Shown piece after piece: positions 1 to 9,980 of a stretch of DNA of 64,000 nt. Position 1 is the stretch's first letter. Every line of letters begins with the position of its first letter. A program made the translations under genes and the position numbers. The notes under the pieces are model-generated. The model did not search any database. It had not been told where the DNA came from and worked only from the letters and a program-made list of their open reading frames with translations. The DNA is from Avibacterium volantium (lineage in GTDB: Bacteria; Pseudomonadota; Gammaproteobacteria; Enterobacterales; Pasteurellaceae), in assembly GCF_900635775.1 (NCBI RefSeq), contig NZ_LR134167.1:186001-250000 (forward strand). Reading direction: 5' to 3'.

Positions 1-969
1 ATTTTTTGGTGTAACGCGAATAAAATGATTTAAGAAAGAGGTCGCACTTTTCTCCGCATTTTCTTTCCAATCTTCCCAAGAGCCACTTAATTTTTCGTTA
101 GCGGGATTTGGATCATCAAAATTCACGTTTAGCACGGTGAGTTCGTCCACGTTATTTGCCAGCTGAGAAAGGCGTTGCATAATGGCGTTTTGATCGATAT
201 TGTTCACCGACAATAGCTGTTTTAAATCTGCATTAATGGCGCTACGCACTTGCATTGCTCGCGGATCAGACACCTTACTTAAGGTTTCATCAGCCACTTT
301 TAATAGCGAAACCGCGGTATCCACATCATTATCTAGCACTAATTTGCGTAACGCATTGTTTAATAAGAAATCCGCTTCAGAAAGCAACCAATCATTCGGC
401 TGTGCCGTTTTCTGTGCATTACTTAAATTCTTAACTTGATTTTGTAATGAGGTGATTTGTTGATCCTTGATTTCCACCATTTTTTCTAACGCCGTTAATT
501 TGTCGTTGGTGGATTGGCTAGTTTGGGCAAGCTGTGCAATTTTTGCTTGATCTTGTTTTAATGCGGCTAAATCGCTATCCATCAAGCCCTGTACGTTGGC
601 TGGCACAGCGCGTTGTTCTAGGGCGGTTAATCTGCCTTGCACTTTGGTTAAATGCTGTTCCGCAAAATAATACCCTGCGCCACCTAGGCCTAACGCCACC
701 AATAAGGCTAAAATCGCCACACCCGTACCGCCTTTTTTAACGATGACGGTTTCAGGCTTAGGTTGTTCATTGTTTGCTGCAACTTGCTCTTGTGATGTTT
801 GCATCGGTTCTTCCTTTGTCGTTTCAAGGGTGTCTTGCTCGTTTTTCACCACTTCAATTTCTTGTTCAGGAGTTTCAGTTTGGAGAGAATTTTCCACAGG
901 TTCGACAGATTGTGCCGTGTTTTCCACAGCAGGATTTTTACCTGTTTTTTTTGCGTGATGTTTAGCCAT
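1..969 (-). CDS. hemX: HemX-like membrane protein (3' end outside window)
   Basis: The 3' end lies beyond the window edge; about 323 codons are visible. The ATG at 969 follows AAGGA with 7-nt spacing. The protein has a Lys/Glu-rich cytoplasmic N-terminus (about residues 1-76), one membrane segment (about 78-102, Gly/Ala/Leu-rich), then a long periplasmic alpha-helical, coiled-coil-like part. This is the plan of HemX, encoded downstream of hemD in enterobacteria and Pasteurellaceae and historically annotated as uroporphyrinogen-III C-methyltransferase. I see no SAM-binding motif, so enzymatic activity is doubtful. It starts 19 nt after the hemD stop, so it is probably the third gene of a hemC-hemD-hemX operon. 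HemY would be expected next, outside the window. Confidence 0.85.
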   Translation of the reverse strand, partial: MAKHHAKKTGKNPAVENTAQSVEPVENSLQTETPEQEIEVVKNEQDTLETTKEEPMQTSQEQVAANNEQPKPETVIVKKGGTGVAILALLVALGLGGAGYYFAEQHLTKVQGRLTALEQRAVPANVQGLMDSDLAALKQDQAKIAQLAQTSQSTNDKLTALEKMVEIKDQQITSLQNQVKNLSNAQKTAQPNDWLLSEADFLLNNALRKLVLDNDVDTAVSLLKVADETLSKVSDPRAMQVRSAINADLKQLLSVNNIDQNAIMQRLSQLANNVDELTVLNVNFDDPNPANEKLSGSWEDWKENAEKSATSFLNHFIRVTPKN

Positions 970-988
970 AATTTATTCCTTATGATTA

Positions 989-1741
989 TTAAAACTCGTT
1001 AAATTGTAATAAGGTATCGCACAATGTTGCATTATCTGCTCGTGGTGAAACGTCCACCTTTTCCCAGCCCATTGCGAAGGCAAAGCGTTGAATTCGTTCG
1101 CTAACCGTGATCAAACGGCAAGACTTCAGCCAATTATGTTCATTTTTTGGCACAAAATCTAGCAATAAACACAAAATTTCTTTGCTTGTGGCAAGAATTG
1201 TCGTAATTCCCGCACGCTTTAACATACTGGTTTGTTCAACAGGATCATAAACCAAAGGTTCACGGCGGTAGCATTCCAAGGTTTGAATTGTCGCCCCTCG
1301 TAAACTGGCTTGTTCCGCAAAAAATGCTCGCCCACCATTACCGCGTAAAATCAAAATGGTTTTATCGTGCAAATTTTTCATTGCCGATAAAGAAAGCACA
1401 CCCTCACTGGTTTCTTGTTGAAAAGGATAATGAATATTCTGTTCTGTTTGACTGGAAAAGACCTGCGCGGTTCGTTGTCCGACCGTAAAATAATGTAAAT
1501 CTGCTCGCCATTGAAAGCCGGCTTGCTTCAGACTTTCTGCGCTGTAAGTTACCGCATTTTGCGATACCACAAAAACGTAATCACCCGCGTTGAGTTGATT
1601 AAGCTGACGGGGTAAATCATTTAGTTCACGCCCTGCTTGAATGGAAAAGAGCGGAAAATGAATGGCTGCAATGCCTGCCTTTGCAAGCATTTCTACCAGT
1701 TGTTTGCCCTTTTCATCAGGGCGCGTAACCAATACTGCCAT
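989..1741 (-). CDS. hemD: uroporphyrinogen-III synthase
   Basis: 250 residues, close to the E. coli length of 246. HemD closes and rearranges hydroxymethylbilane to uroporphyrinogen III in the cytoplasm, the branch compound for haem and sirohaem. The sequence diverges strongly across species, so recognition rests on the N-terminal start (MAVLVTRP, with R and P near the N-terminus as in the family), the internal ILRGNGGR-like segment, the C-terminal VSPRADN-like segment, and position between hemC and hemX. The start codon follows AAGGAAAAGAAA. The gap to hemC is 32 nt, so the two are probably cotranscribed. Confidence 0.92.
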   Translation of the reverse strand: MAVLVTRPDEKGKQLVEMLAKAGIAAIHFPLFSIQAGRELNDLPRQLNQLNAGDYVFVVSQNAVTYSAESLKQAGFQWRADLHYFTVGQRTAQVFSSQTEQNIHYPFQQETSEGVLSLSAMKNLHDKTILILRGNGGRAFFAEQASLRGATIQTLECYRREPLVYDPVEQTSMLKRAGITTILATSKEILCLLLDFVPKNEHNWLKSCRLITVSERIQRFAFAMGWEKVDVSPRADNATLCDTLLQFNEF

Positions 1742-1773
1742 TTTCTTTTCCTTGCTGTTATAAGCCTAGACGA

Positions 1774-2703
1774 TTAAATACCCAGGGCTTGCAAAATTTC
1801 ATTAGCCCCTTGTTTTAACAGGCTTTCTGCCACTTGCACGCCTAATTCTTGCGAATTTTCCACCGCACTTTGATTTTCTGCACGAATGATTAAGCTGCCG
1901 TCTGTTTTGCCTACCAAGGCTTTAAGATAAAGCTGGTTGTCACGAATTACCGCATAGCCTGCGATGGGTACTTGGCACCCCCCTTGTAAGTGGTTATTCA
2001 TTGCTCGTTCTGCTAGCACACAGGCGGTGGTTTCTGCGTCAGCCAATGGCGCTAATAATTGTTGCGTTTCAACATCATCAGTGCGACATTCAATGCCCAC
2101 TGCACCTTGTCCTGCCGCTGGCAAAGAGGTTTCCGTATCAATGAAAGAAGCGATGCGATCGGCCATTCCTAAACGAATTAAGCCAGCGGAAGCCAAAATA
2201 ATGGCATCGTAATCGCCGTTATCTAATTTGCTCAAACGTGTTCCCACATTGCCGCGCAAGGATTGAATATTCAAGTCTGGACGTAAGGCTTTCAGCTGAC
2301 ACTGGCGGCGTAAACTTGATGTTCCCATCACCGCCCCTTCAGGTAGCTCATCTAAAGTGCGGTAAGAATTTGACACAAATGCATCGCGCGGATCTTCACG
2401 TTTACAAATCACGCTCAAGCCTAATCCTTCAGGAAATTGCATTGGCACATCTTTCATTGAATGTACCGCAATATCCGCTTCGCCATTTAATAAGGCGTTC
2501 TCTAACTCTTTGACGAACAAGCCTTTGCCACCAATTTTGGCTAAAGGCGTGTCTAAAATCACATCGCCTTTGGTAACCATTGGCACAAGCTCCACCGTAA
2601 GTTGTGGATATAATTGAGTTAAACGATCTTTAATATAGTTAGCTTGCCATAATGCCAAAGGGCTACGGCGCGTGGCGATTTTGAGTAGTTTTTTTGTCGT
2701 CAT
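1774..2703 (-). CDS. hemC: hydroxymethylbilane synthase (porphobilinogen deaminase)
   Basis: 309 residues, full length. The enzyme polymerises four porphobilinogens into hydroxymethylbilane. The cofactor-attachment cysteine is visible as Cys243 in the motif LQGGCQVP, where dipyrromethane is covalently bound; the active-site region HSMKDVP and the arginine-rich GTSSLRRQ are also present. It is first in the minus-strand hem operon and divergent from cyaA, exactly the E. coli hemC/cyaA arrangement; the roughly 180-bp space between them must hold both promoters. The ATG at 2703 has only a weak upstream Shine-Dalgarno match. Confidence 0.97.
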   Translation of the reverse strand: MTTKKLLKIATRRSPLALWQANYIKDRLTQLYPQLTVELVPMVTKGDVILDTPLAKIGGKGLFVKELENALLNGEADIAVHSMKDVPMQFPEGLGLSVICKREDPRDAFVSNSYRTLDELPEGAVMGTSSLRRQCQLKALRPDLNIQSLRGNVGTRLSKLDNGDYDAIILASAGLIRLGMADRIASFIDTETSLPAAGQGAVGIECRTDDVETQQLLAPLADAETTACVLAERAMNNHLQGGCQVPIAGYAVIRDNQLYLKALVGKTDGSLIIRAENQSAVENSQELGVQVAESLLKQGANEILQALGI

Positions 2704-2881
2704 CGTGCAAAAAGAAGATTAGAAATAATTGCCTTATCCTATCACTGTTGCTGAAAAATGTCAGTTTCCATTTAATTTTTTTGCTTTCCTATGAGGCAAG
2801 TGATAGAGTAATACTTCAATTTCTTTTCAAAAAATGCGAGGAAATTGTTCATTTATCAATCCCTCTTTCCTAGGATATAAA

Positions 2882-5374
2882 TTGAATTACGATATTAATA
2901 GTGCGAAAAAGCAAGTGGAATATCTGGATAACTTACGTTTTGAGCGTGCAATTTCGGGTAGTTCAACACAATTTAACCAAGTATTTCAGACCATTAGCTT
3001 ATTATTGCACCTCAATCATCATCAACTGCCGGGGTATATCGAAAATGCCCCCGCTGGGATTGTTGATTTTGTGTTATCGGATTATCAACGTGAATATCTT
3101 TCCGCGCGTTTTGATTTAAGCGAACAAGAAATTGAAAATTCGCCATTTTCCCACCGCACTTTCTTTCCTGTGCTTGGCGTTTATGTTATGGGTAGCATTG
3201 CCTCAATTAGCCAAACGTCCGTCTCAGATTTAGATATTTGGGTTTGCCACCACCCACAAATTAGCCCTGAAGATCGCCATTTATTAAGCCAAAAAATGGA
3301 GGCGTTACAGCAATGGGCATTAACCTTAGGGGTGGAAATTAATTTATATCTAATGGATCAAAACCGCTTCCGCTGCTTTCGTTATGCCGATCCTTTGACG
3401 GCGGAAAATTGCGGTTCAGCACAATATATGCTGCTGCTTGATGAATTTTATCGTTCCGCCATTCGCCTTGCGGGTAAGCCGCTATTGTGGCTACATTTGG
3501 CGGTAGAAAACGAAAAAGATTATGAAAATGAAGTTACACGTTTAATCGAAGAAAAGGTGATCGATCCTGATGATTGGGTGGATTTCGGCGGCTTAGGGGC
3601 ATTTTCTGCCAATGAATATTTTGGTGCGAGCTTATGGCAACTCTACAAGGGGATTGATTCGCCTTATAAATCCGTCTTAAAAATTTTGTTGCTGGAAACT
3701 TATTCGGCGGATTATCCCGACACTTACCTTATCGCGCAAGAATTTAAAGCGCGCTTGCTTAATGGGGACAAAAAACATCATTTTGATCCTTATCTCACAA
3801 TGCTGGAGCGAGTAACCAATTATTTAATCGGTCTTAACGATTTACGCCGTTTAGAATTTGTGCGCCGCTGTTTTTACATTAAAGCGAACGAATACAGCAA
3901 CAAAGTGCCGAAAAACACTTGGCGCTTATCGCAATTACAAAATCTTGCCCGCACTTGGGGTTGGTCGAAAGATTTGGTGCAGGAACTTAATCAGCGTGCC
4001 TGTTGGAAAATAAAACGGGTGAAAGAAAGCCATAATAACTTAATTAAGTTTTTGATGTTCAGCTATCGCCATTTAGTGCAATTTGCCCGCAAATATAAGG
4101 TAAATTCCAGCATAATGCCGCAAGATATTAGCATTTTAACCCGTAAACTTTATACTGCCTTTGAAGAGTTACCGGGCAAAATCACCTTGCTCAATGCGAT
4201 GATTTCTTCTGATTTATCGGAAAAAAACATCACTTTTATTGAGGTGAAAAATAACCGTAATTTCAAAGATGGCTGGTATTTGGTTAATCAAACGCCTGAT
4301 ATTCATGGCTTTCAACAACAGCGTTATGTGGAATATAGCGAAAATCTCAATAAACTTGTGGCTTGGGCATATTTTAACCGCCTGCTTACGCCAAAAACCG
4401 AATTACATATTTTCAGCCCCAATGTTGATCTGCATAAATTACGCCACTTTGTCGCCGATCTTCGCTTGTCCTTGCCCGCCATCGTGCCTGTGGCAAGTAA
4501 CGAAGAATTAAACCACAACTGTGAAATCAAAAATTTGGTGGTGTCGATCAACCTTACCAAAGATCCCACTGCACACTTATCTGAAGCCAAAGCCAGCATT
4601 GTCGCCAGTGATTTATTTAGCTTTGGCCCTGATGAAGAAAGTTTAGTCGGTAGCATCGATCTTACCTACCGCAATTTATGGAATGAAATTCGTACCCTGC
4701 ACTTTGAAGGGCCGAATGCCATTTTGCTCGCATTAAAAGTACTTTCTAACAAAATTTATCGTGGCGCAACTTCACCACAAAGCGTCAATGTGTTTTGTTA
4801 CAGCAAATATTATCAAAAAACCTTGCGCAACATTGTTACCGCCTTAATTCAAAAATGTATCAGCATTCAAGTGGGTGTGAGTGATGCACCACAAAATAAC
4901 TTATTGCGTGTGGCAGGGAAAAACTGGCAATTTTTCTTTGAAGAACGCGGCATTAGCCTACAAGAAATCCACAATCCGCCATTGATTGATAACAATGATT
5001 TTAATGTCGAAGTGCAAGAGGCCATCGAACATAAAGAAAAGCCCCAAGCGCGCAAAAAATATCCTTATGAAATTGACGCCTTTGCTAGCGAAGGCTTTTT
5101 ACAATTTTTCTTTGAAAATAACTTGGATCACACATTCAACGTCTATATTTTAGATGAAGCCAACCGCATTGAGATTTATCGCAACTGTGAAGGCGAAAAA
5201 GAACAGAAAATTTATGAGATAAATCATATTTACCAGTCGGCAGGCTTGGAGGGAGATAATAATCCGTATAAAATTGTGCAACGAAATTTTAACTACCCAC
5301 AATTTTATCAATTATTACCAAGTGATAATGGGATCAAAATTGTGCCATTTTATAGCCGTTTGGTGTCATCATAA
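2882..5374 (+). CDS. cyaA: class I adenylate cyclase, TTG start
   Basis: Makes cAMP from ATP, the effector of CRP. Residues YVMGSIASISQ and DLDIWVCHH form the class I nucleotidyltransferase active site; the C-terminal regulatory half is complete (ends LPSDNGIKIVPFYSRL). Start choice: the frame is open back to an ATG at 2834, but that adds 16 residues with no counterpart in E. coli CyaA. TTG at 2882 is preceded by AGGA (2872-2875) with 6-nt spacing and gives 830 residues whose N-terminus lines up with E. coli CyaA. E. coli cyaA is known to start with UUG, which limits its translation. A DNA uptake sequence lies inside the gene at 3153-3161. narP follows 11 nt downstream. Confidence 0.95.
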   Translation: MNYDINSAKKQVEYLDNLRFERAISGSSTQFNQVFQTISLLLHLNHHQLPGYIENAPAGIVDFVLSDYQREYLSARFDLSEQEIENSPFSHRTFFPVLGVYVMGSIASISQTSVSDLDIWVCHHPQISPEDRHLLSQKMEALQQWALTLGVEINLYLMDQNRFRCFRYADPLTAENCGSAQYMLLLDEFYRSAIRLAGKPLLWLHLAVENEKDYENEVTRLIEEKVIDPDDWVDFGGLGAFSANEYFGASLWQLYKGIDSPYKSVLKILLLETYSADYPDTYLIAQEFKARLLNGDKKHHFDPYLTMLERVTNYLIGLNDLRRLEFVRRCFYIKANEYSNKVPKNTWRLSQLQNLARTWGWSKDLVQELNQRACWKIKRVKESHNNLIKFLMFSYRHLVQFARKYKVNSSIMPQDISILTRKLYTAFEELPGKITLLNAMISSDLSEKNITFIEVKNNRNFKDGWYLVNQTPDIHGFQQQRYVEYSENLNKLVAWAYFNRLLTPKTELHIFSPNVDLHKLRHFVADLRLSLPAIVPVASNEELNHNCEIKNLVVSINLTKDPTAHLSEAKASIVASDLFSFGPDEESLVGSIDLTYRNLWNEIRTLHFEGPNAILLALKVLSNKIYRGATSPQSVNVFCYSKYYQKTLRNIVTALIQKCISIQVGVSDAPQNNLLRVAGKNWQFFFEERGISLQEIHNPPLIDNNDFNVEVQEAIEHKEKPQARKKYPYEIDAFASEGFLQFFFENNLDHTFNVYILDEANRIEIYRNCEGEKEQKIYEINHIYQSAGLEGDNNPYKIVQRNFNYPQFYQLLPSDNGIKIVPFYSRLVSS

Positions 5375-5385
5375 TAGGGGAAACT

Positions 5386-6015
5386 ATGCTTGATAAAATG
5401 AAAATATTGCTCATTGACGATCATCCATTGATGCGTCGTGGCATAAAACAATTATTAGAACTTGATGAAGCATTTGAAGTCGTTGGAGATGCAGGGAGCG
5501 GCACGGAAGGCATTCATCTTGCATTACGCACTTCGCCAGATTTAATCATTCTTGATTTGAATATGAAAGGGTTATCAGGATTAGACACCCTTAAAGCATT
5601 GCGCGCAGAAAATGTGGATGCTCGCATTATTATTCTCACCGTTTCTGATGCGAAAAATGATGTGTTCACCCTAGTGGACGCAGGCGCAGATGGTTATCTA
5701 TTAAAAGATACCGAGCCAGATCTACTACTTGGGCAAATCAAACGCATTGCACAAGGCGAAGTGATTTTAAGTGATTCCATTAAAGATCTGCTGTTAGAAC
5801 AGCGCCCAGAACAAGATCCAATTTACACCTTAACGGATCGCGAAATGGACGTGTTACGCCTTATCGCCACAGGCTTATCCAATAAACAAATTGCAGCGCA
5901 ACTTTTCATTTCAGAAGAAACGGTAAAAGTGCATATCCGCAATTTGCTGCGTAAACTAAACGTTCATTCTCGTGTTGCCGCCACAGTGCTTTATTTCCAA
6001 CACAAAGGTGCTTAA
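5386..6015 (+). CDS. narP: nitrate/nitrite response regulator NarP
   Basis: 209 residues, NarL/FixJ type. The receiver domain (about 5-122) has acidic pocket Asp11-Asp12, phosphoacceptor Asp57 (LDLNMKG), Thr85 and Lys107. The C-terminal LuxR-type helix-turn-helix (about 145-200) contains LTDREMDVL and SEETVKVHIRNLL. Only one NarL-type regulator is seen here, and H. influenzae likewise has NarP without NarL. Its cognate sensor is probably NarQ (42.4-44.1 kb); the expected target is the nap operon at 36-42 kb. It starts 11 nt after cyaA with AGGGGA as ribosome site, so readthrough from cyaA is likely; a strong terminator follows. Confidence 0.9.
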   Translation: MLDKMKILLIDDHPLMRRGIKQLLELDEAFEVVGDAGSGTEGIHLALRTSPDLIILDLNMKGLSGLDTLKALRAENVDARIIILTVSDAKNDVFTLVDAGADGYLLKDTEPDLLLGQIKRIAQGEVILSDSIKDLLLEQRPEQDPIYTLTDREMDVLRLIATGLSNKQIAAQLFISEETVKVHIRNLLRKLNVHSRVAATVLYFQHKGA

Positions 6016-6027
6016 CCATTTCAAAAC

Positions 6028-6055
6028 AAAAGAGCGGTGAAAAATCCGCTCTTTT
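6028..6055. terminator. terminator after narP
   Basis: 10-bp stem AAAAGAGCGG / CCGCTCTTTT with an 8-nt loop and a T-run, 12 nt past the narP stop. The A-rich left arm means it could also act on the minus strand, but cpxA ends further right, at 6222. Confidence 0.85.
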
Positions 6056-6221
6056 TTCTTATCTTTTATCTCTACTTCTTTCTCGTTCTACAAAAACTTA
6101 ACAAAAAAGCACCGCACTAACTTTCCTACGATAAATGGAAAATCGTGCAAAATAGAAGTGCGGTTGGAAATTTTGGTGTTTTTATTTCTGAAATTGATGA
6201 TTCAACAAGCTCAAAATATTT

Positions 6222-7607
6222 TTATTCAGAAATCCACAGTGGCAGTTTGATCACAACACGCAACCCGCCAAGATGGCTTGAGGCTGCCCAAACTTTTCCT
6301 TGATGTTCACGGATAACATTGGCGACAATCGCAAGCCCTAGCCCTGTGCCGCCTGTTTCGCGGGTTCTTGCTTCGTCAATACGGTAGAAAGGCTTGAAAA
6401 TATTTTCATATTCACTGGTTGAAATGCCTGCCCCATTGTCATCAATCGCAATAACCATTGAATTATCTTCAACGAAGATCGTTGCTTCAATTTTAGAATG
6501 CGTATATTTCAGCGCGTTGCGTAAAATATTTTCAATGGCACTGCAAATTAGCCCTTTGTTTCCATTGAGATAATATTGGCTTGGTTTATGGATAAGCTGT
6601 TTTACTTTAAAAGATAATTTTTTCTGTTCTGCCTCAAAGCGGCTATCTTTAATAATATCGTGCCAAATTTCGGTGATGGGGAAAATTTCTCGCAGAATGT
6701 GGCTGTTTAATTGCTGGCGCGAAAGCAAAAGTAGATCGTTGATCATTTCATCAAGGCGTACCGCTTCTTTTTCGATGCGTGCAATTTCTGCACTGCTGTT
6801 CACGCGCCGGCGTAATAATGCCAGTGCCAGTTGCAAGCGGGTGAGCGGTGTTCTTAACTCGTGTGAAATAGAGGAAAGCAAAGTTTGCTGATTAGAAAGC
6901 AGATCTTCTAAGGCAATCGTCATTCGGTTGAAACTTTGTCCTACTTGGCGTAATTCAATAGTCCCTTGGGTTTCAAGGGATTTGTCCACTTTAAAATTTC
7001 CTAACGCCACGGCATTTGCGGCTTGTTGTAAATGCCGTAATGGTCGTCCGATACTGCGTGAAAGCCACCACAGCAAGGGGGTGGAAATCAACATAATAAA
7101 TAATATGAGAATATAAGGGCGGTCAAAAATGTAGGAAAGAATTTCTTTTTGTGGATTAACACGGCTGACAAAATAGAGCGTGTAAGGCACATCATTTTCT
7201 AAATTGAGATGTACGGTAAAAGGCCCTGCAATTTGAATGTCATAAAAGTTTTTTTTCAGCGGTTTTAATGTGGTGCTGGTGTGGTACATAAATTGCTGAA
7301 TAGGGGCAATTTCTTCCTTTCTTGCGCCGAGAATATTGCCGTTTTGATCGGCAAGAACGGGATGAATGCCGTCAAATTTATCCACAGGGATAACTGGCAC
7401 ACCTGAGATAATATGTGCCAGTTGTTTATTACGAATGGTGGTGGATATTTCACCGTAATACCCCGAAACCTCTTCGTTGCCTAGCTCGGTGTAAATACGT
7501 GCGTCAAAATAAGGCAGTAAAAAAATCAATGCGAGGAGAAGAACAAAAGCAAGCCAGAATAAGGCAAAAATTCGCATTGAAAGTGTATTAAGAAAAGTTA
7601 ATTTCAT
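6222..7607 (-). CDS. cpxA: envelope-stress sensor histidine kinase CpxA
   Basis: 461 residues. Membrane segment 1 is at about 12-32, a periplasmic sensor domain of about 130 residues follows, and membrane segment 2 is at about 165-183. Then come HAMP, the H-box SSISHELRTP with phospho-His249, the N-box ENILRNALKY, the G1 box DDNGAGI and the G2 box GGTGLGLAIV. It closely matches E. coli CpxA (RIFALFWL at the N-terminus, FDRPYILIL before segment 2). It senses misfolded envelope proteins and phosphorylates CpxR. It lies 11 nt after cpxR, one operon. I did not see a cpxP gene nearby. Confidence 0.93.
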   Translation of the reverse strand: MKLTFLNTLSMRIFALFWLAFVLLLALIFLLPYFDARIYTELGNEEVSGYYGEISTTIRNKQLAHIISGVPVIPVDKFDGIHPVLADQNGNILGARKEEIAPIQQFMYHTSTTLKPLKKNFYDIQIAGPFTVHLNLENDVPYTLYFVSRVNPQKEILSYIFDRPYILILFIMLISTPLLWWLSRSIGRPLRHLQQAANAVALGNFKVDKSLETQGTIELRQVGQSFNRMTIALEDLLSNQQTLLSSISHELRTPLTRLQLALALLRRRVNSSAEIARIEKEAVRLDEMINDLLLLSRQQLNSHILREIFPITEIWHDIIKDSRFEAEQKKLSFKVKQLIHKPSQYYLNGNKGLICSAIENILRNALKYTHSKIEATIFVEDNSMVIAIDDNGAGISTSEYENIFKPFYRIDEARTRETGGTGLGLAIVANVIREHQGKVWAASSHLGGLRVVIKLPLWISE

Positions 7608-7618
7608 TTTGATTGAGT

Positions 7619-8320
7619 TTATTTAGACGCAACGAGCAGATAACCTTTGCCTCGTAATGTTTTGAACCAAGGGGAATCATCATTTCGTGGTGGAAGTTTT
7701 TTCCTTAAATTTGACATATGCATATCAATGGCACGATCAAAAGGCGTGAGCGGTTTACCAAGGATTTCCATACTCAAGTGCTCACGAGAAAGAATTTGCC
7801 CCGGGTTGGCAATAAGAATTTGTAATAAGGCAAATTCAGTGCCTGTGAGTTCGAGATTTTTATCTTCATAAAGCACTTGCTGACGTCCCGGATAGAGGGT
7901 TAAACCACAAAATTCAATCTGCTGATTTTCTTCCGATTTGTTTTCATTCACTGAATTTGCTAGTTCGGTACGGCGTAAAATGGCTTTAATTCTTGCTACC
8001 AATTCACGATCATTGAAAGGCTTCGGTAAATAATCGTCCGCACCCAATTCTAAGCCGATAACGCGATCAATTTCATCGCCCCGTGCCGTGAGCATCATTA
8101 CCGGTGTGGTGAAATGCTGCCTAATCTGTTTTAGGGTTTCAATGCCATTTAATACAGGCATCATTATATCCAATAACACGAGGTGATAGCTATTATCCAA
8201 TTTGTCTAAGGCTTCTTTACCATTGTTTGCGGTATCTACCTCAAAGCCCTCTAACTGAAGTAATTCAGCCAGAAGTTCCACAAGTTCAATATCATCGTCC
8301 ACTAATAATAATTTAGCCAT
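7619..8320 (-). CDS. cpxR: response regulator CpxR
   Basis: 233 residues, OmpR/PhoB type. The receiver domain has Asp8-Asp9 (VDDD), phosphoacceptor Asp51 (LLDIMMP) and Lys100 (YLPKPF). The C-terminal winged helix (about 135-230) includes LTGTEFALL, SREHLSMEILG, RAIDMHMSNLRKKL and TLRGKGYLL. It partners the adjacent CpxA and would activate envelope protein-folding and degradation genes. An uptake sequence lies just upstream at 8341-8349, between bamE and cpxR. Confidence 0.94.
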   Translation of the reverse strand: MAKLLLVDDDIELVELLAELLQLEGFEVDTANNGKEALDKLDNSYHLVLLDIMMPVLNGIETLKQIRQHFTTPVMMLTARGDEIDRVIGLELGADDYLPKPFNDRELVARIKAILRRTELANSVNENKSEENQQIEFCGLTLYPGRQQVLYEDKNLELTGTEFALLQILIANPGQILSREHLSMEILGKPLTPFDRAIDMHMSNLRKKLPPRNDDSPWFKTLRGKGYLLVASK

Positions 8321-8367
8321 TATGATTGGTCCTTATAATTAAGTGCGGTGTAATTTTGCCGAATTTT

Positions 8368-8781
8368 TTATTTCCAGAACTGCCACCAACGTTTGTTTTG
8401 ACTTTCTGAAGCTTCAATCACCACATTGTTGATTTCTTTTTCACCGGCTGTTGGCAATGGCTTATCTAAATCAAGATGAGTAACCACCCCTTGCTTATCA
8501 AAGTTTACGATAAAGGTGTGTTGTTCTGGCGTTTGGTAAGCCTTTTGGATAAGGAAAACATAATACCAAGTGTCATTACTAAATGGGTCAATTAAAACAG
8601 GTGTGCCCAATAAATATTGCACTTGTTGCTTATTCATTCCCACTTTTACTTGATCCACCGTGGCAGCTTCAAGATAGTTACCCTGCGGCACATCAATACG
8701 ATACACCACTTTGCTTACGGTTGAACAAGCCGTTACACTTAGCGCTAACATTGCTGCTGTAATAAGAGTTTTTAACTGCAT
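8368..8781 (-). CDS. bamE: outer membrane assembly lipoprotein BamE
   Basis: 137 residues. Signal peptide with lipobox SVTAC, lipidated Cys19. The SmpA/OmlA fold is recognisable from YRIDVPQGNYL, the VKVGMNKQQVQYLLGTP segment and the Phe/Trp-rich strand DPFSNDTWYYVF. BamE is an accessory part of the Bam complex that inserts outer-membrane beta barrels. BamD is encoded elsewhere in this window (20.8 kb). The C-terminus (SQNKRWWQFWK) is longer and more basic than in E. coli. Confidence 0.92.
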   Translation of the reverse strand: MQLKTLITAAMLALSVTACSTVSKVVYRIDVPQGNYLEAATVDQVKVGMNKQQVQYLLGTPVLIDPFSNDTWYYVFLIQKAYQTPEQHTFIVNFDKQGVVTHLDLDKPLPTAGEKEINNVVIEASESQNKRWWQFWK

Positions 8782-8851
8782 ATTGGTTACCTTTTATTCT
8801 TTAATAATGAAGGGGATAATACCTAAACTTCGCCCTATTGCCAAATTAATT

Positions 8852-9862
8852 CTAGCCTTTTAGCCAGCGTTGTAATTGATCACGCAAATTTGGTGGCAAA
8901 CCTTTAATCGTGAGCGTATCACCCATTTCGTCCCAAATCACACGTTGATTAATTAGCTCCGCATCAAAACTGATGGTTACCCCTTTGCCAGAGCCTGAAA
9001 ACTTGGTTAAGCCTTTCAACGCTGAACGCACCGGAGGAATATGCTCTTCCAAGCCATAATCTTGCGTTTGGGTAAAATCTGCAAAAGACTGCTCGTTTAG
9101 AGTGGGCAAGCTATCGGAAAGTTCCCGCAATTCAATTTCTTCCCCCGCGCTCATTTGTCCTTTGCAATATTCAAACACTTGCTTTTTCACCGCTTGTGAT
9201 TGCTCATTGTTTAATTCACCTTGTTCGCAATAATCACTCACCGCTTGCAATAAACATTGGTTTTGCACTTGCGGATTTAAGCCCTCTTCGGCTTGTAGAA
9301 AATCCATAAAAAAGTCGGCAATTTTACGCCCCACTTTTCCTTTAATAAAAGTAAGATAGCGGTTGGAATTGGCGTCCACTTGCAAATCCGTCAGGTTAAT
9401 GCGTGCGGCAATGTCAAATTGGGTGAGATCCAAATATTGCGTACGATGAATTTCTAAATTTTCGTCCACCAACATACTGGCTCGGCTATCAAGCAAGGCG
9501 ATAAATAAATAATCAGTGGCTAAAAAATTATATTGGCACAGCACGAACGTTCCGCTATCAGCGAAGCTATATTTACCTAACTCTTGGGCGAGTTTTTGCG
9601 CCGATTGGTGGCTAAACGGTAGGAAATCTAATTCATTTTCGAGAAAACGGTTAAGATTTTGCGCAAACTCTGACGCTTCTTCAAACACACCATAGGCTTT
9701 GGCTTTATTTTGATAACCTTGGTGTAAATGCAACATCATTTGTTCCACTTCAGGGCTAATGGGCAACAGCTCATTGCGCAGCTGCACATCAAGTTGAATA
9801 GCCTCTTCTTGCTGGTGTTTGACCAATTGGTGTAACACAATTTGCTTAACCGTAATACTCAT
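8852..9862 (-). CDS. yejK: nucleoid-associated protein YejK (NdpA)
   Basis: 336 residues, full length for the family (E. coli 335). It starts [13 protein letters not shown], with the conserved segments [36 protein letters not shown] and [14 protein letters not shown]. The protein co-purifies with the nucleoid in E. coli; its molecular job is not settled. It is divergent from yejL-yejM, the same gene order as in E. coli. Confidence 0.93.
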   Translation of the reverse strand: MSITVKQIVLHQLVKHQQEEAIQLDVQLRNELLPISPEVEQMMLHLHQGYQNKAKAYGVFEEASEFAQNLNRFLENELDFLPFSHQSAQKLAQELGKYSFADSGTFVLCQYNFLATDYLFIALLDSRASMLVDENLEIHRTQYLDLTQFDIAARINLTDLQVDANSNRYLTFIKGKVGRKIADFFMDFLQAEEGLNPQVQNQCLLQAVSDYCEQGELNNEQSQAVKKQVFEYCKGQMSAGEEIELRELSDSLPTLNEQSFADFTQTQDYGLEEHIPPVRSALKGLTKFSGSGKGVTISFDAELINQRVIWDEMGDTLTIKGLPPNLRDQLQRWLKG

Positions 9863-9980
9863 TTTTTAATCCATATTTATAAAAACAAATTTGTGCGATA
9901 TTATAACCGCACTTTAGGCGAAAATATGCTAGCATACGCAAAATTATTCTCAGCCTTCAAATTTAACAACAATATTCATT

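Noticed and set aside
2700..2833. CRP site in the cyaA promoter
   Set aside because: AAGTGATAGAGTAATACT matches only one half of the consensus; not convincing.
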